From NCBI GenBank assembly GCA_947561395.2, contig OX387182.1:37193949-37257948 (forward strand): DNA of 64,000 nucleotides, given 5' to 3'. Under the pieces are notes generated by a model. The model did no database searches. It was not told the origin of the DNA and saw only the letters and a program-made list of their open reading frames with translations. Shown in pieces: positions 37,291 to 48,060 of the stretch. Source of the DNA: Buxus sempervirens (lineage: Eukaryota; Streptophyta; Magnoliopsida; Buxales; Buxaceae). Each line of letters begins with the position of its first letter. The first letter of the stretch is position 1. A program made the position numbers and the translations under genes.

Positions 37291-37346
37291 GGTTTAGTTG
37301 AATAAAGGCCTTGTTTAGGGGCAGATTTGAAAGACCAAAAACTTGG

Positions 37347-37358
37347 GCATATAAAAGG
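37347..37358 (+). promoter_or_regulatory. TATA box of LTR-B (35800-40020)
   Basis: GCATATAAAAGG, 153 bases before the donor at 37511 and at the 3' edge of the GGTACC array. Confidence 0.65.
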
Positions 37359-37904
37359 ATGTCATAATTTCTAATTAAGTGTTTGAGAACACTTCCTCTT
37401 GTCTTGATCGTATAGAACAAGAGAGAGAGTTGTGGGAGCTTGCTTCAAAGCTTCAAGAAGAAGGAGAAGAAGAGGAGAGCTAGGAGAGGAGGTTGCTTCT
37501 CTATTAACAAGTAAGTAGCAAACCCTTTCAAAACAAAATGAATTACAAAATTCGTATTCTCTCTCTAGGGTTTGATTTATTTGAAGGAATGATCTTGCAT
37601 GTTGCTATTCACTTCAAAAATTCGTAGGTTTTGATTGTATGATGATCTTGGTTATTTTTCTATTGATTTGCCATGGACTTCCAACTCTATTGATCCTATT
37701 TTATATTAGGGTTTGAGATTTGTGTCTTGAATGAGGTTTCATGTGTTTGATTTGTGTCCATGTAGATTTGAGATGAATCTTTGTTTCAGAAGATGTTTTT
37801 AAGTGTGTTGGGATGTTTTGTGATTACCTACTTTGATGTTGGAAAGGTTGAAAATGATTTCCATGAGTTGTATGTTGAAAATAGCCAAAATTTTGTAAGA
37901 ACCC

Positions 37905-38145
37905 GAGCCGGCGATTAATCCTGAGCCAAGACCCCCAAAAATCAGATTCTGTTAAAGTAAATCGCGAATCAGGATTAATCGCCTAGGGCTAATCGCGACC
38001 TTAGTGCGCGAACGTTGAACTTACCGCGCACGCGCTGGCTTTGATTTATCCTTTAGCGCGCGAACTCTAAACTTCAACGCGCGAACGTCACCTAGCCTGT
38101 TACCCCAATGCGCGCACGTCCAACCTCAACGTCCGCGCGTTGACC
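37905..38145. repeat. Dyad word arrays GCGATTAATC and GCGCGCGAACG in LTR-B
   Basis: The first part has GCGATTAATCC, GGATTAATCGCC and GCTAATCGCG. The second has GTGCGCGAACG, CGCGCACGCG, AGCGCGCGAAC, ACGCGCGAACG and TGCGCGCACG. The first vocabulary is the one used at 60590-61010. Confidence 0.75.
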
Positions 38146-38225
38146 CTATATTTTTGAGAACTCTTCACCCGTTTTTCTCCTCAACCCTTTTCCAAACAAC
38201 CCAAACCTTCGGCAGAGCACCCTCA

Positions 38226-38301
38226 TTACATGAAAGACATTTAAGTAAATGTCATGTGTATTTATTGCTCCATTTACTTAAGTCTTTACATGTAAATAAG
38301 G
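38226..38301. repeat. Small fold-back element (copy 2)
   Basis: ATTACATGAAAGACATTTAA...CATTTACTTAAGTCTTTACA: inverted arms sharing CTTAAG/CATTTACTTAAG and the ACATGTAAATAAGG edge with the element at 31873-31957 in a different LTR family. Confidence 0.65.
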
Positions 38302-38790
38302 TTTTACCCCCCATTTGGAACCAATAAAATACTCCCAAGGCCCAATTCCCAACCAATAAAAAGTCAACTTTCCAGTTTGTGCCTAAATTTCTAGTTTTCC
38401 CGATTTTCAAATAAGACTACTTTTTGAGTTTGATATCCAAATGAGTGATTCAAAAGCCCAGAAAATTCTAGATGATTTGTATACCCTCCAATAAACCACA
38501 ACCAGAAATTGAGCCCTAAACTCCTTGTAGATTTGTCTAGAAAAATTCTACACCGAAAAGTCAACGTTTTCAACCAGACTTAGAATATTTTTGAGGTCCA
38601 AAACTTTTTGTCTCGGAATCCATTGAATTCTGGTATGGTGACTTATTTGGGATTTTTAAGATCAATCCATTCATCGAAAATGTGTTTTGAGGATTTTATG
38701 ACCTTCGTTTTGATTTGGCTTGGATTTATGAAAGCGATGTTGAAAAACTCTTATATGATTTGACAAGGCTTGGCCTATGGTTTTATTGGT

Positions 38791-38888
38791 AGTGGATGGG
38801 GAATTCCACTTGCCCTTGGTATGGACTGGTGGATGGGGAATTCCACTTGGTTTCGGTTTATTAAATAGTGGATGGGGAATTCCACTTG
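38791..38888 (+). repeat. ~38-bp tandem repeat with GGAATTCC core (3 units)
   Basis: AGTGGATGGGGAATTCCACT occurs three times about 37-38 bases apart, with a diverged fourth (GTGGGTGGGGAATCCCAC) near 39145. Confidence 0.9.
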
Positions 38889-40346
38889 GCTTTGGTTTAA
38901 GCACTGGTTTTACTCTTGGAATTGAATGGTTTGTTTTGATTTATGAGTCGTCTAATTGGACATTGTTCTTAGTGTGGATCCACAGTGAGTCTAATTAGTG
39001 TGTTGGTATTGGCTTGTTAGCTTTAATTGACTTATCCATATAGCATTCCACTGTGGGGAATCAGTGAGGCCTTCTCGGGGAACAGAGGGCTGCGGCAACC
39101 CCCCGTCGCGGGGAACCGGCGAGAGTCCATGCGATTCATCGAGCAGTGGGTGGGGAATCCCACTTAGTCTGGATCCTTGGTTAGGTTGACTACTTGCCAG
39201 CCCATACGTGGGTATTCTGCTTGCTGAGATGTCCCTAGCTAGGCTTCTCTCTATAAGTCGTGTAGGTGGCAATGGATACTGGTCATTAATCTAATTTACA
39301 GACATGCTAACCACGAGTCCTAACAAGACATGTTTACAGTGTTTGATCGTATTTGTTGATTTGATTACCCAAGTTACTTGATTGAGATATTTGAATTGGA
39401 ATTTCCTTTATATCCGATTGAACTGTTTTGGTTTGCATTTAGTACTATATAATTGTGAGTATCATCATGATGTTATAAAAACTGCATAAACTGTTTCTCT
39501 ACATGCATGTTTGCTACTTACTGGGACTTTAAGTCTCACGTGTGTTTTGTTTTACCGGATTTGTTTTCAGATCCACTTGGTGAGCCGCGTACCGGGGCAG
39601 TTATTGAGGGTGAGCTTGAGTAAAGGCTAGAGAGCTACCATTTCTACCCGTAGTAGGGTTCTTATTATGCTGATGTATTTTGTCTTGGGGATTGTATATG
39701 GGATGTAAATAATATTTTTGGACTTATACTCTTGGAAGAATCTTTTGTACTTACCTGTATATTTTGGGGAGATCATTGTGAATGGTTAGTTGCCTTAGTT
39801 GTATTTTGTTCACATGTATATCATGCTTTGGAGATTATAATACAGATGATCTTTTGATTATATGGAAAATTTTTATTCCATGCTTCTTTAATCATGCACT
39901 CTGATAATTACATTGTAATTGCCCAGGAAATTGTGTTTATCAGGTTCTATTGGGCCCATAAGTAGGTCTCGGGTACGGGTTGGTGCTGTGATAGGGCAGA
40001 CCCGGATCTGGGGCGCTACACCTCCCATACTCCTGAGTAGTCATCTCAAATGAGGGAAAAGGCCCCAAGCCTTAAACTCCCTTTCCTTTTGGTTTAGGAC
40101 TAATTTTAGTCTTGTTTAAATGGTTAAAATGAAATTGGAAAAGCCACTGTGGGTTAGCAAAGTGACCCACAAACATTTAAGACCAACCTAAGGGGAGTAG
40201 AGATCCTCATGTCAGCACCTCATTTTTGCTCACTGAAAATACCGAAAACGAGAACCCTAATTGAAAAAGTCAAACCCAGAAGGGTCAAAAAATTGACTTT
40301 TTGATTTGGCATGAATTGATCACCAAACTTCATATCATTGGATAGA

Positions 40347-40865
40347 GGATTCCGATACGGTACTAACGGCACCAAGATTGTCCAAATCGGAGTCCAGATG
40401 AAGAAGTTGTGGGCAGGTCAAAACTGGGAATAGCAGAAATTGACTTTCTGTCAAAACTCAGATCAGCTATCTGATCTGGCCCCAGTTTAAAGAGCACTTC
40501 CACGTGATTCCAACGCAATCAAGTTTGCTGGAATCGGGGTTCTGGATTGAGAGTTATGAGCAAAACCAGTTCCCAGGGAGCAGTTTTGACTTTCTGCTAA
40601 AAGCTGATTTAGAAGCTCACTTTTATACCGGCAGATAAAGATTTCCGACACGATTCCAACGCAACTGAGTTTGCTGGAATCGGACTCCAGATGAAAAAGT
40701 TATGGGCCGGTCAAACCTGGAAATAGTAGAAATTGGCTTTCTGCTAAATCTTGGACTAGCTACCTAAATTGGTACTAACAGATAGAGCATCTCGTACTGA
40801 TTCCAACGCCACTAAAATTGCTGGAATCGGATACCAGATGAAAAAATTATGAGCAGTCAAAGTTT
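40347..40865 (+). repeat. ~145-bp tandem repeat at the 5' end of LTR-A (4 units)
   Basis: Units beginning near 40347, 40505, 40652 and 40797, each with GATTCCAACGCAA...TTGCTGGAATCGG(A/G)...CCAGATGAAAAAGTTATG and a 'agaaattgactttctgctaaa' segment; reverse-complement equivalent of 29466-29835. Confidence 0.85.
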
Positions 40866-41275
40866 CTGAAAAGTTGCACGTATGATAGACAGTGAAGAAA
40901 GAGCAATACAGTAAAGGGTTTTGGATTAAAAAATAATATTTTTTTGTTAAAAATTTAATTAAGATATTTAATTTAAATAAAAAAAAGAAAATAAAAAGAG
41001 CAAACGATACACATGCGTAAAGTAAGAAAAATCTTTCATTAAAATAATATTAAATCAAACAATATCTTAAAAATTAAAGAATAAAAGAAAATAAAATTTT
41101 TTTACAGCGCATGGGGTATACGTGTCCCATGAGCTGTGTGATATCTGTTGGGTAAGAATAATTGAGGAGAATAATCATCATGACAATCTTTAAAAAAAAA
41201 ACATGAAATCATAGTATTTTTGAGTATTAGTTATAAGATAACAAGTATTTAAAGTTTAGTCAGTTTTAGTTATTG

Positions 41276-41287
41276 CCTATAAAAAGG
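41276..41287 (+). promoter_or_regulatory. TATA box of LTR-A (40210-43274)
   Basis: CCTATAAAAAGG, about 260 bases before the splice-donor candidates. Confidence 0.65.
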
Positions 41288-42589
41288 ACCCGGCCTTTCC
41301 TTTCCGGGGCACCCCTTTTTCTTCCAAGTAGTCTCTCTTTCCGTCCCTCTGTTCATCCTATAATCAGTAACCCCTCCAACACTCTTTTTCACCTAAGTTT
41401 TTTATCCTTTTCAATCTTTCATTCTCCACTTTTTCTTTCCTTTCATACTCTTGAAGTTAAAGAAGGAAGAGTTGGTCTCTTACTAGGAAACAAGAAAGGG
41501 ACTTTTCTACTACATATTGAAGATCATCACTTAGGTAAAACTACGGTAAGATTACTTGTTGTATGTCACTTTTTATATATTTAAATAAAGACTTTCCCCT
41601 TAGATATATTTTTGTTTGTCTTAAATTTTGTTTACTATTATCTTCATCTAACTTTTTTTTTGTTCCTTATTTACATGCCATGTGAGACCCCCTTGATAAG
41701 GAAGGGGGAAACCTCCGTACGAAATAGAGGAGAGGAGGACAAAGTTGTACATTTAAAGTAGTTTATCTCCCTTTATGGATTTATTTGCTATTTAAGAGAG
41801 GGGTTTGTCCTCTCATTTGTGACATCCTTTGTACCCTTTAATTTCTTGTTCCCCCTTTCCTTTCTTTTATTAGATATTGTTTGATAATCACTTGCATACA
41901 TGTGTATCTTGTAGGTAACTTGTTTTTTTTGATATCTTGCATGAAAAGCATATCATGAATATTTTAATATTCTTATAAAACGTCACAACACACACATAAA
42001 ATGTTTTTTTTCTAGTAAGGTTTGAAATTTTTTTTTGTCACTCTTTTATCACCTTATATAAATATTGGTGTAAACTCTTGTAAAAAAAATTTTTAAAAAA
42101 AATGCTTTTTATTAAAGTTTGGTGTAAAAAAAAAAACAAAAAACAAAAAAAAACTTTACTACTTAAGATTTCAAGGAGTGTTTTTTTTAGGGATGAGTTT
42201 CACACGTGAAGTTTTACTTATGGGGTTTCATGGATCTGTTTCAAATAAATTTTTTATATATGTACAAAGTTTTTTTATTCAAATTCATCATGAGGTTTTT
42301 TAATTCATTACTTTTTTTATGTGTTTTGATTCTTTAAAAGATGGTGAACCCGATGTAAGTACAAATGGGTTGATTCATTACTTTTTTTTATGTGTTTTCG
42401 ATTCATTACTTTTTATACTTTTTAATTGTTAGTTGACTTTTAAGTGAGTACAAATGGTTTGATGAAAAAGAGAAGATCGAATTTAAAATAAGTATCCGAA
42501 AGAGTGATTGTGTACTCTGGAGTTTACAGAAGACAGCAGATGATGGGAAGGAGCCGGCAAGCAATCCAACTCGATTAATTAATCCCAGT

Positions 42590-42910
42590 GGGCCTATGGG
42601 TTGGCCCAAATGTATTTTAAAAGATTTTGGTCCATCTTTGACCCAAATAAGAGTTATGGGATTTCCAATAGAGCCCACTATCAGCTTGGCTCACACCAAA
42701 ACCCATTTCTCATAAATGGGTTATGGGTCATTCGGATAAATTACCCATGGATTACTCCAAACCCATTGGGCCTTAAAAATCTTAAACCCATCTAATTTGT
42801 ATGATTAAATTAATCCAAAATCAAATCAACCAAATCCAACAAGGGTTACCCAATAACCCTACTGGGCCATGGGCTCAAGCCTACTTTTCTACCCATGGGT
42901 CTTCCAACAG
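42590..42910. repeat. Dyad word array ACCCAT/ATGGGT in LTR-A
   Basis: More than ten near-copies in both orientations, including ACCCATGGGT, CCCATTGGGCC, TATGGGTCA, AAATGGGTTATGGGTC and TACCCATGGA. Confidence 0.65.
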
Positions 42911-44460
42911 GCCCATATCCGACTCACTTCACATAAATGGCTAAAAAGATAAAAATAAGTAAAAGGACTTACACCTGAAGAAAGTCCCAACAGACTTAAT
43001 CTGATACATGCTAGAATAGGACAAGGGTGAATATATTTGACTTAAATTAGGGTGACCCAAGGGACCCGCTGAACCGGCGGGGCGGACCGGGGTATCTTCG
43101 AACTTCCCCGGACCGTAACCGAGAGCCAGAATCTCAAGCCGCAGACCAAAATAGCCCCGGTTAGGTTACCCTGTGTCCGCCTGCACCCGTCAGGCGGTGG
43201 CGACTCCGGTATTCCATCTTTTAGGAGACACGCACCCAACACGTGCGCCTCGCCGTGCGATTTCACCGCGCACACCTCAAATCCCTGAAGAATGCATTTT
43301 GGCATGTTTATGTGAAGAATCATATAATCAATACGGTTCTGCTCATGAATCGTACTGTATATATGGTTCTTCCCTGAAAAATTACAAAGTTCATTTCTTT
43401 ATCCCATCTATGAATGAAAGCAATCTAGAGTCTTGCCAATAAACCAGTAGGGTTTCTAGGCAACCAGAGACCCCCCATGCCTAGAGACCCCCATGGGAGT
43501 AGGGCTTGCCTCAAGCTCAAAAGTGATTTCAAGTGGGCCTTCCAACGGGGCCCACTTTCCATTCAATACCCAAGATTCACTCTCAAGTAAATTTCAGACC
43601 TTCCTAGCACCTCTGTGAGCTACCCACAAGCACACTGGTCATTTAAAAGTCTAAAGGAATCCATCTAAATCAAGGAAGCAGGGAAAGAGCAGTTTCTGTG
43701 AATCACCACATGTAAAATACGGTGGTAACCATATTGACCATGCTGTGACTAGTGTAACCTTATGGTTCATATGGTTTCACAAGGAATTGCCTTAACCGTA
43801 CTGAGTGTACAATTTAGCATTTATGGGATTGATAGTAGCTCTCTTAACCCTATTTCCACCATGAAATACGCCCAAATCAAAGAGGCTTAAACCAGAACGA
43901 GTGCTATCCTAAACATCAACCCTAAGTGGGGCTTAGGCTTTCTTTTAGGCCCAACTTGGTATCCCATGGGCCTTACAGCGGGGCCCACATCTCAGACACA
44001 GATCACTTGAGATAATAAAGATAAAAATCAAAAGTAAAGGGACTTACACCACTCATGTGGTCCCACATTGGCTCAAACAAGTGTGCATACTGGTTTAGGA
44101 ACGGCTGAGATTAAAAGTGAGTTGACTCAATCAAACTTAACCAGGGATGACTTGTGGGACTCGTCTTTTGACAGGACAAATTAGGGTGTCTGTGGACTTC
44201 CCCGAACTGTAACCGGGCATTTAACCAAAATCTTGTAAAAGACAGACCACATAATTAGACAGCCTTTTAAGCATTCAGGTATCAATCTGCACCCCATCAG
44301 GCAGTGGTGACTCCCAAACCACTTTTCCTTCTTTTTTTTTTCAATATTCCAATCCCGGAAGCGTACGATCCTTCATGCTTTTGCCGAAAAGCGCGTTGAG
44401 CATTCCCGAAAGAGGTACCCACATGACCTCCCACGTGCACCATGGATTAACGTGCGCACA

Positions 44461-44806
44461 CATATTATTATTATCAATTTGAAAACCGCACATTTTTAAT
44501 TTTAGAATGGAACAATAACATCATAAGTAGAATTCAGTATCAACGAATGTATATTGTATACATGATATACTATAATTATTAATACATATATACATATAAC
44601 ATATATGTTAGAAATGAGATGCATATAATTCAGGTTTCAAGTTGGTTCCGTTTAATTGAGCATTTTAACCCAAAACTGAACCAAACTAATTTGGTCAGGT
44701 ACTATTCGAACAAAAAAAACAAACCGAAAACATTAAAACCTAACTCAAACGAACCCAATTAGTTTGGGTCCGGCAGTTTTTGGGTTTACCCCAACCCAAG
44801 TTGCAC

Positions 44807-44808
<2 letters not shown>
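44461..44808. other. AT-rich unannotated stretch
   Basis: No gene seen. It lies between the terminus of the outer LTR-A and a (GA)n tract and has a TA-rich segment at 44560-44610. Confidence 0.5.
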
Positions 44809-44883
<75 letters not shown>

Positions 44884-44936
44884 AGGGGAGGGAGGAGGAA
44901 GAGTGGGAGAGGGAGGGAGGGAGAGAGAGAGAGAGG
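44809..44936. repeat. (GA)n microsatellite
   Basis: About 36 pure AG units (44809-44880) followed by a degenerate GGGA/GAGG tract. Confidence 0.95.
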
Positions 44937-45388
44937 GTCCTAAATATATATATATATAAAATAAATAATTAAGGAGAATTAAAGAGAGATATAAAGGTTA
45001 AAATAGGAATTTAAAGAGAAAGGGTAATTTGGTCATTTCAAATTAGTTAAATTCATGAAAAAAAATAAGGTAATTAATTATTAAGTCAACAAACTCGATT
45101 AGACAAAATTTAGCTTAGTTAGATGTAAAATAATGAAATTAAGGTTTAAAAGGAGGAAAAAGGGCTTAATGGTAATTATATTATTTAGGGTCCAAAATTT
45201 TAGTATTTTGAGTAGATAACAAAAGTCTAGTTACAATTTAAAATTAGGAATAGGATTAAGCATGAAAATTAATTAAGAGATTCCTTAAAAGAGGGTTAAA
45301 GGAGTTAAATTAAGGAGAAGGGTAGAAGAGGGAATACACTTAGTATATTAGAGTGAGCTAAACCTAATTAGAGTTGGTTTATTAATGA

Positions 45389-45401
45389 GGCTATAAAAGA
45401 G
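45389..45401 (+). promoter_or_regulatory. TATA box of LTR-B (44940-47942)
   Basis: GGCTATAAAAGAG, 340 bases before the GC donor at 45741. Confidence 0.6.
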
Positions 45402-46079
45402 AGGCTTAAAGAGTGTTTTAGGTTTTTGAAAACAAGTTAGAAGGAGAGGAAAATTCGTGCATAAGTGGTGGAGCAAAAATAGAAGGGGAGAAAAGAGAAA
45501 AGAAACGAGGAAATTAGAAAGAAGAGAAGTTGTAGAGATGGCCGATTAGCTAACTTCGAACGGCGAGCTAAGAATATCCAACCGTTGGAATGGGTTGAAA
45601 TTTTAGGGTTTTGTTCTACTTATGGAGGATTTCAAACTAAACGGTGGAAATTTTAATTTGAGAAGTCTAAAGGGGTGCGGTCGAGCTCCAAAAATGGGCA
45701 CAGAAGAAGTTTCTGGAAAAAATCTAGGTTCATCAAAAAGGCAAGTAGCAAGTAGCAAACCCTTGAGACTAGAGGAATTGCATGTTTTCTTGTGATTTTG
45801 AGGTTTGATCGTATGGTTTTTTTAAGTTGGATTTTATGGGAAATGCTTATTTGTTTATAAAGAATCGTTTTGGTGTTTTAACTTTCTTTAAAAACCAGGA
45901 AAGAGTTGATCTTGGTAAGTTTAAACTTAAAAAGAAACTCAAGATAAGTAAAGAGATGATGGGATTAGTTTAGGGTTGTCTCAGAACTAGTTTATGATAG
46001 AAATTAAATGTTTAGAAACAAATCAAATTAATGTTTTGGGTTAGAAAATCTCCGCAACTAAGAAAATTTGGTAATAATA

Positions 46080-46215
46080 GTCAGAGCGCTCGAGACACCG
46101 CTCGGGCATTACTTCGTCTCGAGCGTTACTGCAGGCGATAGGCCTTTGAAAAATAACAAAACCTGGAAACTAAACCGCTAGAGCAGTCGCTCGAGCGTCC
46201 CTTCGAGCGATCATC
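46080..46215. repeat. Dyad word array CGCTCGAG in LTR-B
   Basis: AGAGCGCTCGAGACACCGCTCG, TCTCGAGCG, CTAGAGCAGTCGCTCGAGCG, CTTCGAGCGATC: GAGCG/CGCTC half sites as at 24770-25015. Confidence 0.7.
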
Positions 46216-47942
46216 TGTTAGAAATTTCAAAACTTGGGATTCGTGCCCAGATTCAATTTTTAATGATTTTTTTTTGGAATTTTAATGTTGTAACACCTAT
46301 AATTAGAGTAATGTGAAATGTAGGAAGTGACGGAATTAAATTCGGATTAAAGGGTAATTATTTGGGACATTGAATGCAATAAGAATCAAAGTAGACTAGT
46401 TAAGGTAAACCTATTCACTCAAATCACTTCCATTATGAATTTAGAGATTGAACCTTATCTAACAAACTGTAATGGACCTAAATTAACTTCTGGAAAGAAT
46501 CAATAACATAACTCAAATGTTTTAGAGATTTAGGGAATTAGTTGGTAACTAAGGATTTAAAAGTAAGGATTTTAAAATGAACTAAAGAGTAGGATTTGTA
46601 ATAAAATTTGTAGGAAATAAAGAATAACCTGAATACTGAATTAAAAAGATAAACTAAATATGCCCACACTAACATGACTCAAATCTGAACCTTTTATTTA
46701 GAATTTGTGTATACTCTCGTATATTTCTTATTAAATGACCTGGAACTTTGTTTAAGAGCTGTTTTGAATATCTTTTGGTTGGACATCGTGGTTTTGGAAA
46801 CTATTGTGGATACATCATTTGGGACATGTTTATGATTACTGGTACGAGGTTTATCACTGAATATTGTACCTTTGAGTTATTCGAGGTTTTGATTGTGCGT
46901 TGTGTCTAGTGGGCAATGCTTAGTATGGATCCATAGCTTAGCTAGGAAGTGAAATGGAATTGGCTGGTAAGTTATTCTTGTTCGGAACTCCCCAGTATGC
47001 GGTCTGTCGTACTTGCAAGGTGCGGGCGACGTAGGCAACAATCCTCGACCGCTGCTGGTGCGGCCTAGTCTTAGCCGAGCATGTCGATCGGCAATGGTTT
47101 TATTTGTTATTCAGGTTACCACCGCATGCTTCAATGAGACATCGACTTTTACGAGCTTTATATTGGTCATGTGGGTATGTTACTTGTGACTCGCACGTTG
47201 GAGCTATGATTTGGCCGTGCTTGAGGATTACTTGTGACTTGCACATGCACTAGTATTTGATGTGTTGTCGTGGGTCCATTAATCTTTGATCGGTTTGGTA
47301 TGGCCTCCGCAGAAGCGGTATCCTTGATTTGACTTATTTTGGACTGAGGATTGTACTCGCCAACCCATGTGTGGGTGGTCCGTATTGATAATTGACGGAG
47401 AAGATGGTAGTGACTGCTGGTGCGGGCTCCATCTATCATGTAAGTCGTGATGTAGCGAAATATGGGGGCAGGAATATCTTATTAAGTGGTTTCAGATCAT
47501 GAGTCCTATTATGTCACACATGCTTGTTTTGGATTGGTAAATTGTTATTATTATATCATCATATTATCGTGGTTTTGGTTTTATCGTTCACCTCATGACT
47601 ATCTTTGTTAATCATTATGGACTGTTTTACTTCATGCATCTGCTACTTGTTGGGATTTATTCTCATTCAGATTTCTCCCCCTGTTTCAGGTACTCTTGAC
47701 AAGGACATAAAATTTTGGGCTAATTGTAGATGGGTAGTTTATATAGCTGTAGATTGCTCATGGAATTGAAATCCTTGTAAATCATAATTGTTACATAATA
47801 AAGAGAATTTGAATTCAAGTTTTCGCATTTACTTTGATTATAAATTCAGAAAAAGTTTTCAATTATCCAGTTTCTTTAGTTGCTTTGTTTATTTATCATA
47901 ACACCTCGGGTTTGGGAATGGACCCGAAACAGGAGCGTTACA

Positions 47943-48060
47943 CAGGGGGAGCGGGGATCGAACCATTAAAGATGTCCCAACTCAAGCAATTATTTTGAGC
48001 TGCAGTGGACGAGCGGGATCATTACCACACTAGAGGAGTCTCTGATGATGTGTTGCAGAC
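47943..48060 (-). other. tRNA-like B box, possible SINE remnant
   Basis: The minus strand has GGTTCGATCCCCGCTCCCC (B-box consensus GGTTCGANNCC) at about 47947-47966 and, about 75 bases upstream, TAGTGTGGTAATGATCCC, which only loosely resembles an A box. It has no clear tail because the LTR-B end abuts it. It does not fold as a full tRNA by eye. Confidence 0.25.

Larger units (their letters stand above)
37511..39570 (+). other. Putative LTR-internal intron of LTR-B
   Basis: Donor AA|GTAAGTAGC after a purine-rich leader and acceptor TTGTTTTCAG near the LTR end. Equivalent pairs occur in the other LTR-B copies: GC donor 45741 with acceptor 47689; minus-strand GC donor 34679-34680 with acceptor 30034; donor 60271 with acceptor 61983. 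Splicing is inferred, not shown. Confidence 0.5.
35800..40020 (+). mobile_element. Solo LTR-B, 4.2 kb, TSD CCTCC
   Basis: A 4221-base plus-orientation solo LTR inserted in the outer LTR-A. It starts TGTAAAACCCCGACCCGG and ends GGATCTGGGGCGCTACA; exact TSD CCTCC at 35795-35799 and 40021-40025. U3 carries a ~1.2 kb array of GGTACC-centred units (36060-37290). TATA at 37347, donor CAA|GTAAGTAG (37511), two word vocabularies (37905-38145), a small fold-back (38226-38301), a 38-base tandem repeat (38791-38888), acceptor TTGTTTTCAG (39570), then a ~450-base terminal exon-like part. No protein domains. Unusually long for a solo LTR. Confidence 0.92.
40210..43274 (+). mobile_element. Solo LTR-A, TSD CCTCA
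   Basis: A 3065-base plus-orientation solo LTR inside the outer LTR-A. It starts TGTCAGCACCTCATTTTTGC and ends TTTCACCGCGCACA; exact TSD CCTCA at 40205-40209 and 43275-43279. Order: four ~145-base tandem units (40347-40865), TATA (41276-41287), leader with donor candidates CTTAG|GTAAAA (41536) or ACG|GTAAGA, ACCCAT/ATGGGT words (42590-42910), GGTGGCGACTCC motif (43197), terminus. No coding domain. Confidence 0.9.
25646..44460 (+). mobile_element. Outer LTR-A, host of a nest of solo LTRs
   Basis: One plus-orientation LTR-A split into four blocks by later insertions: 25646-26687, 35563-35799, 40026-40209 and 43280-44460 (about 2.6 kb in total). Block 1 has the LTR-A U3 (AAGTGGCAAAACAAAG, matching the minus strand near 970), TATACGG words (25825-25985), TATA box at 25993 and the donor CTCAAG|GTAAGC (GT 26271). 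Block 4 has further TACGGTT words (43326-43815), GTGGGCC...GGCCCAC hairpins (43533, 43967), the GCAGTGGTGACTCC motif (44303) and the terminus CGTGCGCACA at 44460, flanked by CATAT. The extreme 5' end is cut off by LTR-B (24350-25645). Each block junction is marked by a 5-bp TSD. Confidence 0.75.
44940..47942 (+). mobile_element. LTR-B family LTR, 5' terminus eroded
   Basis: Plus-orientation LTR ending CAGGAGCGTTACA at 47942. Its start cannot be fixed because the first ~20 bases seem replaced by the (GA)n tract; 44945-44980 resembles the TA-rich start of the LTR-B at 35557. TATA GGCTATAAAAGAG at 45389, leader ending AAAAAG|GCAAGTAGC with a GC-type donor at 45741, CGCTCGAGCG words at 46080-46215, acceptor CCTGTTTCAG at 47689. 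The middle section (46980-47440) corresponds to 39050-39290. No coding domains. Confidence 0.75.

Noticed and set aside
41273..41584. 103-aa open frame on the plus strand
   Set aside because: It starts at the LTR-A TATA box and runs through the CT-rich leader and splice-donor region; no domain is recognisable.
43042..43323. 93-aa minus-strand open frame with overlapping 89-aa plus frame
   Set aside because: Both cover the GC-rich 3' terminus of an LTR-A; the same stretch occurs as non-coding DNA at 4800-5000 and 26940-27240.
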